From assembly GCA_002286855.1 (NCBI GenBank), contig NRSV01000030.1, positions 62,001-126,000 of the forward strand: DNA of 64,000 nucleotides. Direction: 5' to 3'. Positions 22,232-31,797 of this stretch are shown piece after piece (position 1 is the first letter of the stretch; each line of letters starts with the position of its first letter). A program made the translations under genes and the position numbers. Source of the DNA: Bipolaris cookei. Its lineage: Eukaryota > Ascomycota > Dothideomycetes > Pleosporales > Pleosporaceae. Under the pieces are notes generated by a model. It was not told the DNA's origin. It saw only the letters and a list, made by a program, of their open reading frames with translations, and ran no database searches.

Positions 22232-24245
22232 ATGGAGCGCGAGTACCATCGCCCCGAATTCGAAGGCGGCCTGCGTCCCCGACCAAAACGTGAGTATCAC
22301 TACTGCGCATGCCTGACCCCCAATCCCAGTCGATGCTCTCTCTATTCATCATGCACTTCACTTTCTGTGTCGTACTTGCGACACGGCAATTATTGGCCTT
22401 GGGAGCTGACTCGAGTCTGCAGGTGCCGTCACTGACTATGGCTCGACAACGGTGCAATGGATGCGCAATCGGCGCCCACGGTACAAGAACGTGCCCAGGC
22501 CAGAGGTGGAGCGGCCGAGTGCAAGCTACATTGTCGATATACAGCCTCCTGCAGCGCGCATCGCCAGTGCTGCCGAATCCATACCTGCAAAGGCGGTACA
22601 TTCGTCACTCAACAAAGTAAAACATCCCATCAACGTAGTCAAGTGGACGCCAGAGGGGCGGCGCCTGCTCACAGGCTCAACTAGTGGCGAGTTCACACTG
22701 TGGAACGGCATGGGCTTCAACTTTGAGACCATCATGCAGGCTCACGAGGCGGCCATTCGCGCCGTCGAGTACACCTCTACCGACGACTGGCTGCTGTCTG
22801 CCGACCAGACCGGAGTCGTCAAGTATTGGCAGACCAACTTTAACAATGTCAAGGAGATACAGGCGCATACAGAGGCTGTGCGGGGGCTCGCAATAGCTCC
22901 CACCGACTCCAAGTTTGTCACATGCGCCGACGATACCACACTGAAGATCTGGGACTTTGCGTCAAGTACCGAAGAGTCAACGCTGACAGGACATGGATGG
23001 GAAGTCAAGTCGGTCGACTGGCATCCGCACAAGGGGCTGCTAGTATCGGGATCAAAGGATCATCAGGTCAAGTTCTGGGATCCGCGGACAGGCCGCTGTC
23101 TGACGACACTTCATGGACATAAAAACCCAATATCAAAAACCATGTTCGAGCCTGTCCAAGGAAACATGCTAGCAACCTGCGCCCGTGATCACACCGCCCG
23201 CATCTTTGATATCCGAATGATGCGCGATGTCTTACTGCTCAAGGGCCACGAGAAAGATATCATTACAATGGCATGGCACCCCATGCACAAGAACCTGTTG
23301 TCTACGGGAGGGGTAGATGGCAGCATCCATCATTACCTCCTCGACGAGCAGAACCCTCCCCCGGGTGTTGCGCCATCAATATCACCCTACGACACTGCAG
23401 ACTCACAAAACGCCCCTTCGCAAACTATATACCCCGCACACAGTCTGCAATACGCTCACGATTTTACGGTCTGGACCATGGACTGGCATCCGCTCGGTCA
23501 TATTCTCGCCTCTGGCTCTAATGACCGCGTCACTCGTTTTTGGACACGGCCCCGACCTGGCGATACAAACTACATCAACGACCGGTACCACATTGGTCAA
23601 GCCGCAGCAGAAGCCCAGGGTACCTTTGACCGCAGCCAAGGCCGACGACAAAAGATGGAAGAAGAAGAACAGGAAGCAGAGGATGAAGCAGAGGGTCTGG
23701 TTGACCAGAAACTCCCGTCTAGGAACATGGCCGGTGCGCCCTTCCTTCCCCCAGGTCTCTCACTTCCAGGGCTCTCTGCATCACTAGATGGCACTTCAAG
23801 CGCTCTTCCAGGCATTGGTGGTGCAGGCCAACATTCTATTCATCCTCCTCCGCCACCACCTCCACCGGTAGGAATGCCCTTCCCATCCCAACCAAACGCA
23901 GGTGGCGCACCCATTCCTCCTCCCTTCTCAGGCATGGACCCATCTCACATTGCCCAACTCATTGCCTCTGGTTCTCTCCCACCCCCCCCGCTCCCCCATG
24001 GCCATGGTCCGCCTCCACCTCATGGTGGAAACGCTGCTGCTGCTCCTCCTCCGTTTCCTCCACCCCCGAATTTCCCTGGCTTCCCACAGGGAATGCCGCC
24101 GGGTATGCCGCCTCTTCCTCACGGCATGCCTCCTGGTTTCCCTGGCTTTCCGCCTCCACCGCCTCCACCGCCTCCTGGTGGACTGGGCAATGCTGCGCCA
24201 CCGCCGGGATGGCCTGGTCAACTTCCAGTGCAACAGCCGCAGCAA

Positions 24246-24278
<33 letters not shown>

Positions 24279-24413
24279 GGATTTGGAGGTGGAGGAGGAC
24301 AAGGTGGTGCAGGAGGCGGTGATGGCCTGGTTAGGAAGAGAGCGCCACTACCGGATCAGCAGGATGCATTGAAAGCAGAGATGAGTCAGGGGAGGTATAG
24401 AAAGGCGAGGTAG
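22232..24413 (+). CDS. PFS2: Polyadenylation factor subunit 2 (PFS2/WDR33), WD40 protein
   Basis: Pfs2 is a WD40 scaffold of the cleavage and polyadenylation factor; its animal homologue WDR33 reads the AAUAAA signal. Exons 22232-22289 and 22423-24413 give 682 aa. The junction gives RPKRAVTDYGSTTVQWMRNRRPRYK, the family's hallmark N-terminus. Seven WD repeats cover about residues 80-390 (for example SGEFTLWNG, DDTTLKIWDFAS, SKDHQVKFWDPRTG, ARDHTARIFDIR, SNDRVTRFW). After an acidic linker comes a long Pro/Gly/Met-rich tail, a poly-Gln run and a Gly-rich run, then a conserved-looking basic end (LVRKRAPLPDQQDALKAEMSQGRYRKAR). The tail length probably varies between strains because of the triplet repeat. 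Confidence 0.95.
24228..24279 (+). repeat. CAG/CAA triplet repeat coding poly-Gln in PFS2
   Basis: Mostly pure CAG with a few CAA and one CCG triplet, read as about 16 Gln with one Pro. It is in frame and lies between the Pro-rich and Gly-rich parts of the tail. Mixed codons suggest it is maintained as protein sequence, though CAG slippage is likely. Confidence 0.85.
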
Positions 24414-24679
24414 TCTCTGAAACGTCTAGGTTTAGGTGTTATGAGGGGGTTTAGCTACCAATTATCCAAGCGTACGAAGTCAAGATTACGCGAAGAATTC
24501 AGTTTTACGAGAGCCGTGTTTTTGGCATTTTTTTACTCCTTCTCCTTCTCTTTCATTCTGCTTCATGGTGAAGGACTCTTGAAAAGAGAGGGGACAAAAG
24601 GGAGGTGCCTTAGTAATCGACACTTTTATTCCTTGTGCTTTTTCACCAACGGGATATCCAAACCACCTTTTACATTTCC

Positions 24680-26344
24680 TTACAAATCCTTCAACAACCC
24701 CGCATCCGGTATGTCCTTAAGACAATGCACTTTCGCCTTTTCCCGCAGCAAGATGTCGCCCCCACCTTTTACAACCGCCTCGCCAAAGTTCCACAGCTCG
24801 TCCAAAAATGCAGGTACAAACGTGCCGGGGCCCCTAACATCGTGGCGCTCAGCAGCAGTCTGAGCTGCAATTTCGTAATGCAAAATGGCCGCTACAGCAG
24901 CATGAAGCTTATCCTCGGGGTTGACAGCGAGGTAGGCGGATAGCGTAGTACCCAGTGTACACCCACTGCCCGTGATGCGACCGAGATACCCATGTCCATT
25001 CGCAATGGCATATGTGCGTATGCCGTCGGACACCACGTCTGTCGCGCCTGTCATGAGGACGAGGTTGCGCTCGCGAGCTGCAAGGCGCTGGACGAGATAT
25101 GCTTTTTGGGCTAGCGAGAAGAGCGAGGCGCCGCTGTCTACACCGCGTTGCTGCGAGCTATCCGTCATCGTGTACCCGGATGCACGCGCTACGGCTAGGA
25201 TCTCCTTTTCATTTCCTTTAATCAGGTCGAAGTAGCCGGTGCCCATGAGGGTGGAGAGGGCGGCGCGCCGGATGGATGTTGCGCCTGCGCCTACAGGGTC
25301 GAGGACAATGGGACTGCCGGCGGCGTTGTATGCGGATATGGCTTTTTGGTAGTTAAGGATGCCGTCAGGAGTAACGGTGCCCATGTTTACGACTAGGGCA
25401 CCGCCGAGTTGGGATAGGTCATGAGCTTCCTCGCCGTAGTTTGCCATGATGGGCGAGGCGCCAATGGAGAGGGCGACGTTGGCGGCAAAGTTTTGGACAA
25501 CGAGGTTGGTCATGTTGTGGGATAATGGACCTAGCAGCTTGACCCTTTGTGTGCCTTTGACCGCTTGGGCTAGAAGAGACGTAATTTCATCTTCTTCCCT
25601 CTCGTACCAAAAGTATGGTTCGGTCAACTTGAGCATGAATGGTGGTGGGGACTTGAGAAGCTTCAATAGGTTTTGCGAGGCAGCTTTGGGGTCAGAGGCT
25701 CCGATTATGGCTGATACTACGGCGACGCCGTCAATGGTTTTGGGGTAGGGTTGGGTAGGCGTTGGAGCGAGAAGTTGGTGGGTTACGCGCTGCACATTCG
25801 AGGCGTTCACTCCACCTATACACACAGCCTTGACGTCTTTTTCTGCCTCGCTCCCTAGGTCAAGGTATCTCAGTATCTTGCGGATACCAGGAATGCCGAT
25901 TATTTCCTTGGTGTTCTTCTTTGTGTTTGTGGCGTATAGAGTGCCAATGCCTAAATAGTCTGCTCCTCGTTCAACGGCAACTCTGGCCTCTTGGACGGAA
26001 GAGACAGTGGCGCCAATGATCTTGTCCTTGCCCAGGATACGGCGGGCTTCGACTACGTTCATGTCATCCTGCCCCAGATGTACACCCTCACAACCGACAG
26101 CCAATGCGACGTCAACACGGTCGTTTATAATAAGGGGGATGCCGTGTGCTCTGCATCTTTCATGCAGGGCTTTTGCTGTCGAGATGAGGAGGCCGGTGTC
26201 AGAGGTCTTGTCTCTGTACTGAACAATGGTGACACCGCCGAGTAAAGCGTGTTCAACAACATCAACCAAGTTGTGGGAGCCGAGAATGGCTTCTGTGGAG
26301 TCAGTCACGAGATACAAGCTGTAGTCTACTTTTTGGCCGCTCAT
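24680..26344 (-). CDS. THI6: Bifunctional thiamine-phosphate synthase / hydroxyethylthiazole kinase
   Basis: This enzyme phosphorylates hydroxyethylthiazole and couples it to HMP-pyrophosphate to make thiamine monophosphate. One uninterrupted frame codes 554 aa from the only in-frame ATG (MSGQKVDYSLYLVTDS). The N-terminal ThiE domain (about 1-230) has VTIVQYRDK, INDRVDVALAVGCEGVHLGQDD, IIGATVSS and the phosphate-binding VCIGGVNASNV. The C-terminal ThiM kinase domain (about 245-545) has NFAANVALSIGASPIM, VLDPVGAGATS, KGNEKEI and the kinase-site loop GRITGSGCTLGT. Length and domain order match fungal Thi6. I looked for a TPP riboswitch upstream and did not see the conserved CTGAGA/ACCTGA pair on this strand. 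It converges on PFS2 with a 266-base gap. Confidence 0.95.
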   Translation of the reverse strand: MSGQKVDYSLYLVTDSTEAILGSHNLVDVVEHALLGGVTIVQYRDKTSDTGLLISTAKALHERCRAHGIPLIINDRVDVALAVGCEGVHLGQDDMNVVEARRILGKDKIIGATVSSVQEARVAVERGADYLGIGTLYATNTKKNTKEIIGIPGIRKILRYLDLGSEAEKDVKAVCIGGVNASNVQRVTHQLLAPTPTQPYPKTIDGVAVVSAIIGASDPKAASQNLLKLLKSPPPFMLKLTEPYFWYEREEDEITSLLAQAVKGTQRVKLLGPLSHNMTNLVVQNFAANVALSIGASPIMANYGEEAHDLSQLGGALVVNMGTVTPDGILNYQKAISAYNAAGSPIVLDPVGAGATSIRRAALSTLMGTGYFDLIKGNEKEILAVARASGYTMTDSSQQRGVDSGASLFSLAQKAYLVQRLAARERNLVLMTGATDVVSDGIRTYAIANGHGYLGRITGSGCTLGTTLSAYLAVNPEDKLHAAVAAILHYEIAAQTAAERHDVRGPGTFVPAFLDELWNFGEAVVKGGGDILLREKAKVHCLKDIPDAGLLKDL

Positions 26345-27746
26345 CTTTTCCGTCCTACGTTGGGGGACTCGAAAACAAATGTGTTGCCAGCATGCAAATT
26401 CAAGACGTTGGAAGACGCTATCGGAGATGATGCAATCGAGACGGGTTCGGCGCAGGCCTTCAATTGGCTGGGGAAGAAGCAATAATGTCTTCAGCAGCAC
26501 ACGTTTGCCATGTAGGTACGTGCACGGTATTTGTGCGGGTGCAGGTGTGTAGTGCTCTGAGATTGCTGTGCGGGGCCCAACCACGGTGCCCCTCGTTGGA
26601 AAAAGCACATGTTGGCAATGATTGGCAACGGGCCTCGCAACCTATGTGTGTATGTATGTATGTATGTAGTAAATATGTGAATACATACTACATACACGTG
26701 TCTCGGCTGCTATCACTGAATTCTGGCCGGCCATGGTTGATGGTTGAGAGTGGAGAAAGGTGGCTTGGAAACGTGTTCTCTTTGCCACCACACTCCGCTG
26801 CCTGTGCTGGTGGTCAGCAACCAGGCTGCAGAGGCAGAAAATGTTTTGAGCGGCAGACAGGGTGTAGGTGTAGGCGCCTTTGTCGCTGTCGGCCGGCTTC
26901 ATGCAGGAGCGGCTTGCTGAAACAATGCCTAGCAACATGGTCTGCTTTGTCGTTTGGCCCCAACGGCTGCGTGTCGGATGACTGCCTACATACTCCATGT
27001 GTGTAGTATACACGACACCTGGCCGCCTCTTGCGATGGCAGCAAACACACCTGTCCTGCAGGATCAATGCCTGGCACCCGCGTGAACATGCAGAAAAAAA
27101 ACCGTGCTATGCAAGGCTGTGGATGTCGGGAGGGGTGTGGGCGGTTTGGTAGGGCGGATTGTGCTAGTGTGGCTCGGCAAAGTCGAAAAACTAACCTCCG
27201 CCGTCCCCATATAACTTCTCTTGACCACCCACGACTCGCTCCCACACGCACACTCACCCTCTGCACCGCCCAAAAATCCATCCGCCGCATCCATCAATCC
27301 ACACCACTGCCTCCCCACGGGCATCAAGAGCACAATACTCTCAAACCCCTCACCCGCCTGCTTGTCGCCCTTCCGCGACTTGCCCTAGCCGCCACCACCA
27401 CCCCACGCCTCGAGGCCTCACGCACAACCCGCTCCTCAGAGTTGCCAGCGACATCAGGAGTATATGTATTCGCGCCAACGCTACGCCTTCCGAGTCGAAC
27501 CTCCCCCCAAACTGCAAAAATTTCGCTGTATGCGGATACCAAGCAGTACTATACATCAGACCAACGGCTAATTCACTGCCCCTCCTGACCCCGAGTCGCG
27601 CCTCTCCACCATCCCTACTACCCCAGAGCTCGCATTTGCGCATGTCTCTTTCGGCCCTCGTCAACATACCCGACCCGACCTTGTCTGTCCGCACACTGCA
27701 CCACTAGTAACAATCTCACCCTCCTGTCTCCCGCACCACCGTCACC
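26345..27746. other. Divergent promoter region, THI6 and eIF5
   Basis: About 1.4 kb with no supported gene. A GTAT tetranucleotide run lies at about 26646-26668. The last 500 bases are strongly C/T-rich and probably form the eIF5 promoter and leader; frames there are open on both strands only because of that skew. The THI6 frame is open for 88 codons upstream of its ATG but begins with no ATG. Confidence 0.5.
26646..26668. repeat. GTAT tetranucleotide microsatellite
   Basis: Four to five tandem copies of TATG/GTAT, followed by a looser TACATAC-rich stretch up to about 26695. It lies in intergenic DNA. Confidence 0.8.
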
Positions 27747-28994
27747 ATGGCCACTGTCAACATCCGCCGCGATGTCACCGACCCCTTCTACCGCTACAAG
27801 ATGGAGCGTATCCAGTCTAAGATTGAGGGCAAGGGCAACGGCATCAAGACTGTCATTGTCAACCTGAGCAGCGTCGCTGGCTCACTCGCCCGCCCCCCTG
27901 CTCACGTCATCAAGTACTTTGGTTTCGAACTTGGAGCCCAGACAAACACCAGCCCCAACGACGACCGCTGGATCATCAACGGCGCTCACGACGCCAGCAA
28001 GCTGCAGGACTACCTCGATGGCTTCATCTCCAAGTTCGTCCTCTGCAAGAAATGCAAGAACCCCGAAACCGACGTCCACATCAAGGATGGCAACATCACG
28101 CTTGACTGCAAGGCGTGCGGAAAGATTTCCGAAGTTGACCCTCGTCTCAAGCTCAGCTCCTTCATTCTCAAGAATGAGCCCAAGAAGGGCAAGAAGGACA
28201 AATCTAGCAAGAAGGCTGAGCGCCGTGCCCGCAAGGAAGCCGAGGCTCGTGGCGAGGCCGGCTCGCCCGACAACGCCAGCCCCGGTGACAGCGCAGAGGA
28301 GAATGGCGACGATGGCGACCTTGCCCTCGAGGCTGGCAGTGATGACGAGCTCACTCGCCAGATCAACGAGGGCGCCAAGGAGATCGAGGAAGAGGACGCC
28401 AAGGAGGTCGAGTGGTCTATTGACACGTCTGAGGCGGCCATCAGGGCCCGTGCCCAGGATCTCCCCGACGACCTCAAGCGCGCTCTTGTCATTGAGGAAG
28501 ACGAAGAGGGTGGCTCCAGCTACGACACTTTTGGTAAGTGGATCATCGACACGGGTGCAGAGAAGGGGGGCGTAGAGAACCTCGACAACGTCGACATCTA
28601 CATCAAGGCCAAGGAGCTCGGTATCGAGACCAAGCACCGCACCCTTACCGTCATCCCCCAGACTCTGTTCACGGAGAAGATTGTCAAGCAGATTGATGCC
28701 CGCGCTCCGATGCTCAAGAAGATGATCACGTCGGACAAGCACGAGAAGGCTTTCCTGGGCGGTATCGAGCGCTTTGTGGGTATTGACAAGCCTGAGCTCA
28801 TCCCTCAGGTATCTGCCATTCTGCTCAAGGTGTACGAGAACGATCTCGTGTCTGAGGAGCAGCTCCAGACGTGGTGCTCCAAGGCCAGCAAGAGGTATGT
28901 TGACCTTAAGGTCAGCAAGACTGTTCGGAAGTCGGCCGAGCAGTTCAAGAACTGGCTTGAGCAGGAAGAGAGTGAGGAGGAGGACTCTGACTAG
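27747..28994 (+). CDS. TIF5: Eukaryotic translation initiation factor 5 (eIF5)
   Basis: eIF5 is the GTPase-activating protein for eIF2 in the 43S/48S initiation complex. The gene is one intronless frame of 415 aa starting MATVNIRRDVTDPFYRYKM. The N-terminal domain includes the catalytic Arg of the NIRRD motif and a zinc ribbon (CKKCKNPETD to DCKACGK, about residues 99-124). A Lys-rich linker (KKGKKDKSSKKAERRARKEAEA) and an acidic linker follow. The C-terminal W2/HEAT domain (about 255-405) ends with the acidic-aromatic boxes EQFKNWLEQEESEEEDSD that bind eIF2-beta and eIF3. Codon use is strongly biased to C- and G-ending codons, as expected of a highly expressed gene. Confidence 0.97.
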   Translation: MATVNIRRDVTDPFYRYKMERIQSKIEGKGNGIKTVIVNLSSVAGSLARPPAHVIKYFGFELGAQTNTSPNDDRWIINGAHDASKLQDYLDGFISKFVLCKKCKNPETDVHIKDGNITLDCKACGKISEVDPRLKLSSFILKNEPKKGKKDKSSKKAERRARKEAEARGEAGSPDNASPGDSAEENGDDGDLALEAGSDDELTRQINEGAKEIEEEDAKEVEWSIDTSEAAIRARAQDLPDDLKRALVIEEDEEGGSSYDTFGKWIIDTGAEKGGVENLDNVDIYIKAKELGIETKHRTLTVIPQTLFTEKIVKQIDARAPMLKKMITSDKHEKAFLGGIERFVGIDKPELIPQVSAILLKVYENDLVSEEQLQTWCSKASKRYVDLKVSKTVRKSAEQFKNWLEQEESEEEDSD

Positions 28995-29993
28995 AACGGT
29001 TATGTTGACAACCGTGCATGGTAAGAGTCTGTGGATCAGCCGACTGCTAACTGTCTCTACATCTGCGTTGCTTTTTGCGTCGACTTGTGCCTAGTTTGGC
29101 ATTGCTTGATTTTAGTTGAAGACGATCCTGTATTCTCTCTCCACTTTACTCTACTCTACCTAGCCAATCATTAGGAGAAGAAAACCTTGATTTTTGCAAT
29201 ACTTCGCTCCATGACCGTGCATTGCCATCTACTTACATATGTACCTACTTGAGTGCACCTGTGCCCCACTACCGTGCCGTAGTCAATTCCTTCCACCAGG
29301 TGCTCGGGCCCACGCTGGGCACACGGCGACGTCTCTGCGTGCATTTGTAGAAACGCCATCCGAGCCTATAGCCCGTGCTACACCTAGTCAATGAGAACAT
29401 GGCGCGCACATGTATGCCCGCCCCCCCACTCTATGATCAGTATTCGCTTGCTCCCTGCCATTCACAGCTTGTAGCTTCTTCTGCTTTTCTACTGACACTC
29501 CTCCAGCACCCACCCTCTGTCCTCTGCCATGCAAGATAGCGGCACCCAGATAGAAAGAGATGAAGAAAAAAAGCAAGCATCGGACCTCGCCTACTCTAGT
29601 GCCCCATGTCACTACCGCGTCAAGCACGTCCTCAGCTCCCACACGGTCCATGTCCACCCGCTGGGAGCTTAGTCTCCGAAGTTTTGCCCCACAGAGGCAA
29701 GGATAAGTGGGGGTTCCATGCTCTGGATCCTAGCCAAGAACGCCTTTTTTTCAATCTGTCGCTCTATGGTGGGTGGAGCGCGCGACGCGACTGGGTGAGT
29801 GAGAAGCCAAACGTCTGGCTTATAATGTGGCCGGCCCCTCGTCCTGGCTACAGCCCTTTTCCAAGCAACCGTACGCTTTGTACATCTCTCGTGAGCGACT
29901 TTGGGGCTTTGCGCTCACGTCAAATCCGAAAAGCTCCCACAGATTACTTTCCTCGTCTAGTATTCGACTTTGATCGCCCATAGGCCTAGCGTC
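28995..29993. other. Intergenic stretch between eIF5 and the SLC35F gene
   Basis: Two tandem plus-strand genes are separated by 1 kb. It holds the eIF5 3' flank and the next promoter (a TATAATG at about 29819). Short frames on both strands show no family features. No gene is supported. Confidence 0.5.
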
Positions 29994-31318
29994 ATGAACC
30001 AAGTCCAAGTCCACCCCGCCGAGGGCGTTGTTGTCCAGGATGCGCACCAGCAGCACTACGATCGCCAGCCAGTGCACAAGATAGGCGCCGGCCACTACGT
30101 GACGTCTGAAAACGAGTCGCATAGTGGTGTGCCAGCCAACGAAATCTTGGAACACGATGCGCAGACAAAGGGACGCTGGTTCCAGTACATCAAGACGAAG
30201 CAGTTCTGGGTAACGCTAGTGATTGGGCAGGGTATACATCCATGTCAACCTACTCCAATCCAATGCAGCACAGCTAACCAAGAACATGCAGTCCTTGCCA
30301 TTTGCATTACCTCGACAAACACTTTCTCTTCTTTGCTCTCGGCAGAGGGCACTTCGATTCCCGCATTCCAGACCTTCTTTAACTACGTCCTACTCAACAT
30401 CATCTACACCTCGTATACCTTGTACAAATATGGTTTCAAAAAATGGGCCCATCTCGTCGTAAAAGATGGATGGCGCTTCTTCATTCTGGCCTTCATGGAC
30501 GTCGAGGGTAACTACTTTGTTGTCCTGGCATACCGCTATGTAAGTCGTACTCGCTTGCGTGAATTCACGAGCAATCGCTAATACGCCTACAGACTACTAT
30601 TCTTAGTGCCCAGCTAATCAACTTTTGGGCCATCGCGGTCGTCGTAATCATCTCCTTCTTCTTCCTCAAAGTGCGCTACCACTACACCCAAATCTTTGGT
30701 ATTCTTCTCTGCATTGGCGGCCTAGGCGTAATCTTCGGCTCAGACCACATCACGGGCACCAACAACTTTGGCGCTACCGATCAAGTCAAAGGCGACTTGT
30801 TTGCTCTCCTGGGCGCCACTTTCTATGGTCTTTCTAACGTGTTCGAAGAATGGCTCGTTTCTGAACGGCCTCTTTACGAAGTCGTTGGCCAATTGGCTTT
30901 CTGGGGCATGCTTATCAACGGCACGCAGGCTGGCATTTTCGACCGCGCTGCCTTCCGCACCGCCACGTGGAATGCAAACGTCGCCGGTTACATTGTGGGC
31001 TACACACTTATCCTCTCCCTCTTTTACTCGCTAGCCCCCGTTCTGTTCCGCATGAGTTCGGCCGCCTTTTTCAATATTTCCCTGCTTACAGGAAGTTTCT
31101 GGGGCGTGGCTATTGGTGTCAAGGTGTTTGGGCTCAAGATTCACTGGATGTACCCGATTGCATTCGTCTTGATTATCATCGGTCAGGTTATCTATTTCCT
31201 GAGACAGAGCTCGGTCGGTGAGGCGCTGAAGCCTTGGTTAGGAAAGAATCAGGAGAGAGGACATGCTGGGTTGGGAACAGCGAAGAGGAGGGTCGAGAGG
31301 CCTGAGGCCATTGTTTGA
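29994..31318 (+). CDS. Solute carrier family 35 member F-like (drug/metabolite transporter fold)
   Basis: Exons 29994-30231, 30292-30539 and 30593-31318 give 403 aa. Junctions restore TLVIGQVLAICITSTN and LAYRYTTILSAQLINFW. After a polar N-terminus of about 65 residues there are ten hydrophobic segments, as in the SLC35F/EamA-like group. Typical features include FMDVEGNYFVVLAYRYT, FGSDHITGTNN, KGDLFALLGATFYGLSNVFEE and a final LIIIGQVIYFLRQ. Substrates of the SLC35F subfamily are mostly unknown; other SLC35 members move nucleotide sugars, so the substrate should not be guessed. The start is the first ATG after a stop-containing leader. Confidence 0.9.
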
Positions 31319-31797
31319 GGATGTGTTTCTCTCACATGGGATAGATGGATGGATTGTTTTGGAGATGCGAATACCCTGGTTGATATGAGGTTCACGTATT
31401 GCTATGATCTTGAACCGCTCAATAATGAATAATGCGCTTTTCTCACTGAAAGAGTTGTACCACCCTAATTATTTTTAAAGATCTATGCTAAATGTAAAGG
31501 GTCGTCGATGTATGTCTAGATGGGCGAATGATTATGCAATGTCACGGAATATGTATACGAGATGTACATAGTGTATAGAGATACCAATGGCAGTGCCTCA
31601 CTGTTGCTTGCCTAGCACAAATAGACGTCATTCTTCCTGCCCACCTATGACAGCGCCACTTGTCCCCAGCCACGTTTCGTGCAACCTCTCCACTCCTACC
31701 CCCACCTACATCATCCTCAGCATCACTTTATTAATTTTTCCTCAAAAACTCTGTGAAAAGATACCTAGAAAAATACTAGCACTCATCCTTTTCCAAT
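31319..31797. other. Intergenic stretch, no gene seen
   Basis: It lies between two plus-strand genes. The first half is A/T-rich 3' flank, and the second half becomes C/T-rich before the next ATG. Nothing else is supported. Confidence 0.5.

Noticed and set aside
26345..26608. In-frame N-terminal extension of THI6
   Set aside because: The frame is open, but it contains no ATG before MSGQKVDY, and fungal Thi6 proteins begin at that point.
26345..26700. Possible TPP riboswitch upstream of THI6
   Set aside because: A CTCTGAGA-like string is present only on the opposite strand, and the paired conserved elements are missing.
27067..27588. 173-codon plus-strand frame before eIF5
   Set aside because: It results from C/T skew of the promoter and leader, has no domain, and is out of place relative to the secure eIF5 start.
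27882..28742. 286-codon minus-strand frame
   Set aside because: It lies entirely opposite eIF5 and is explained by that gene's strong codon bias.
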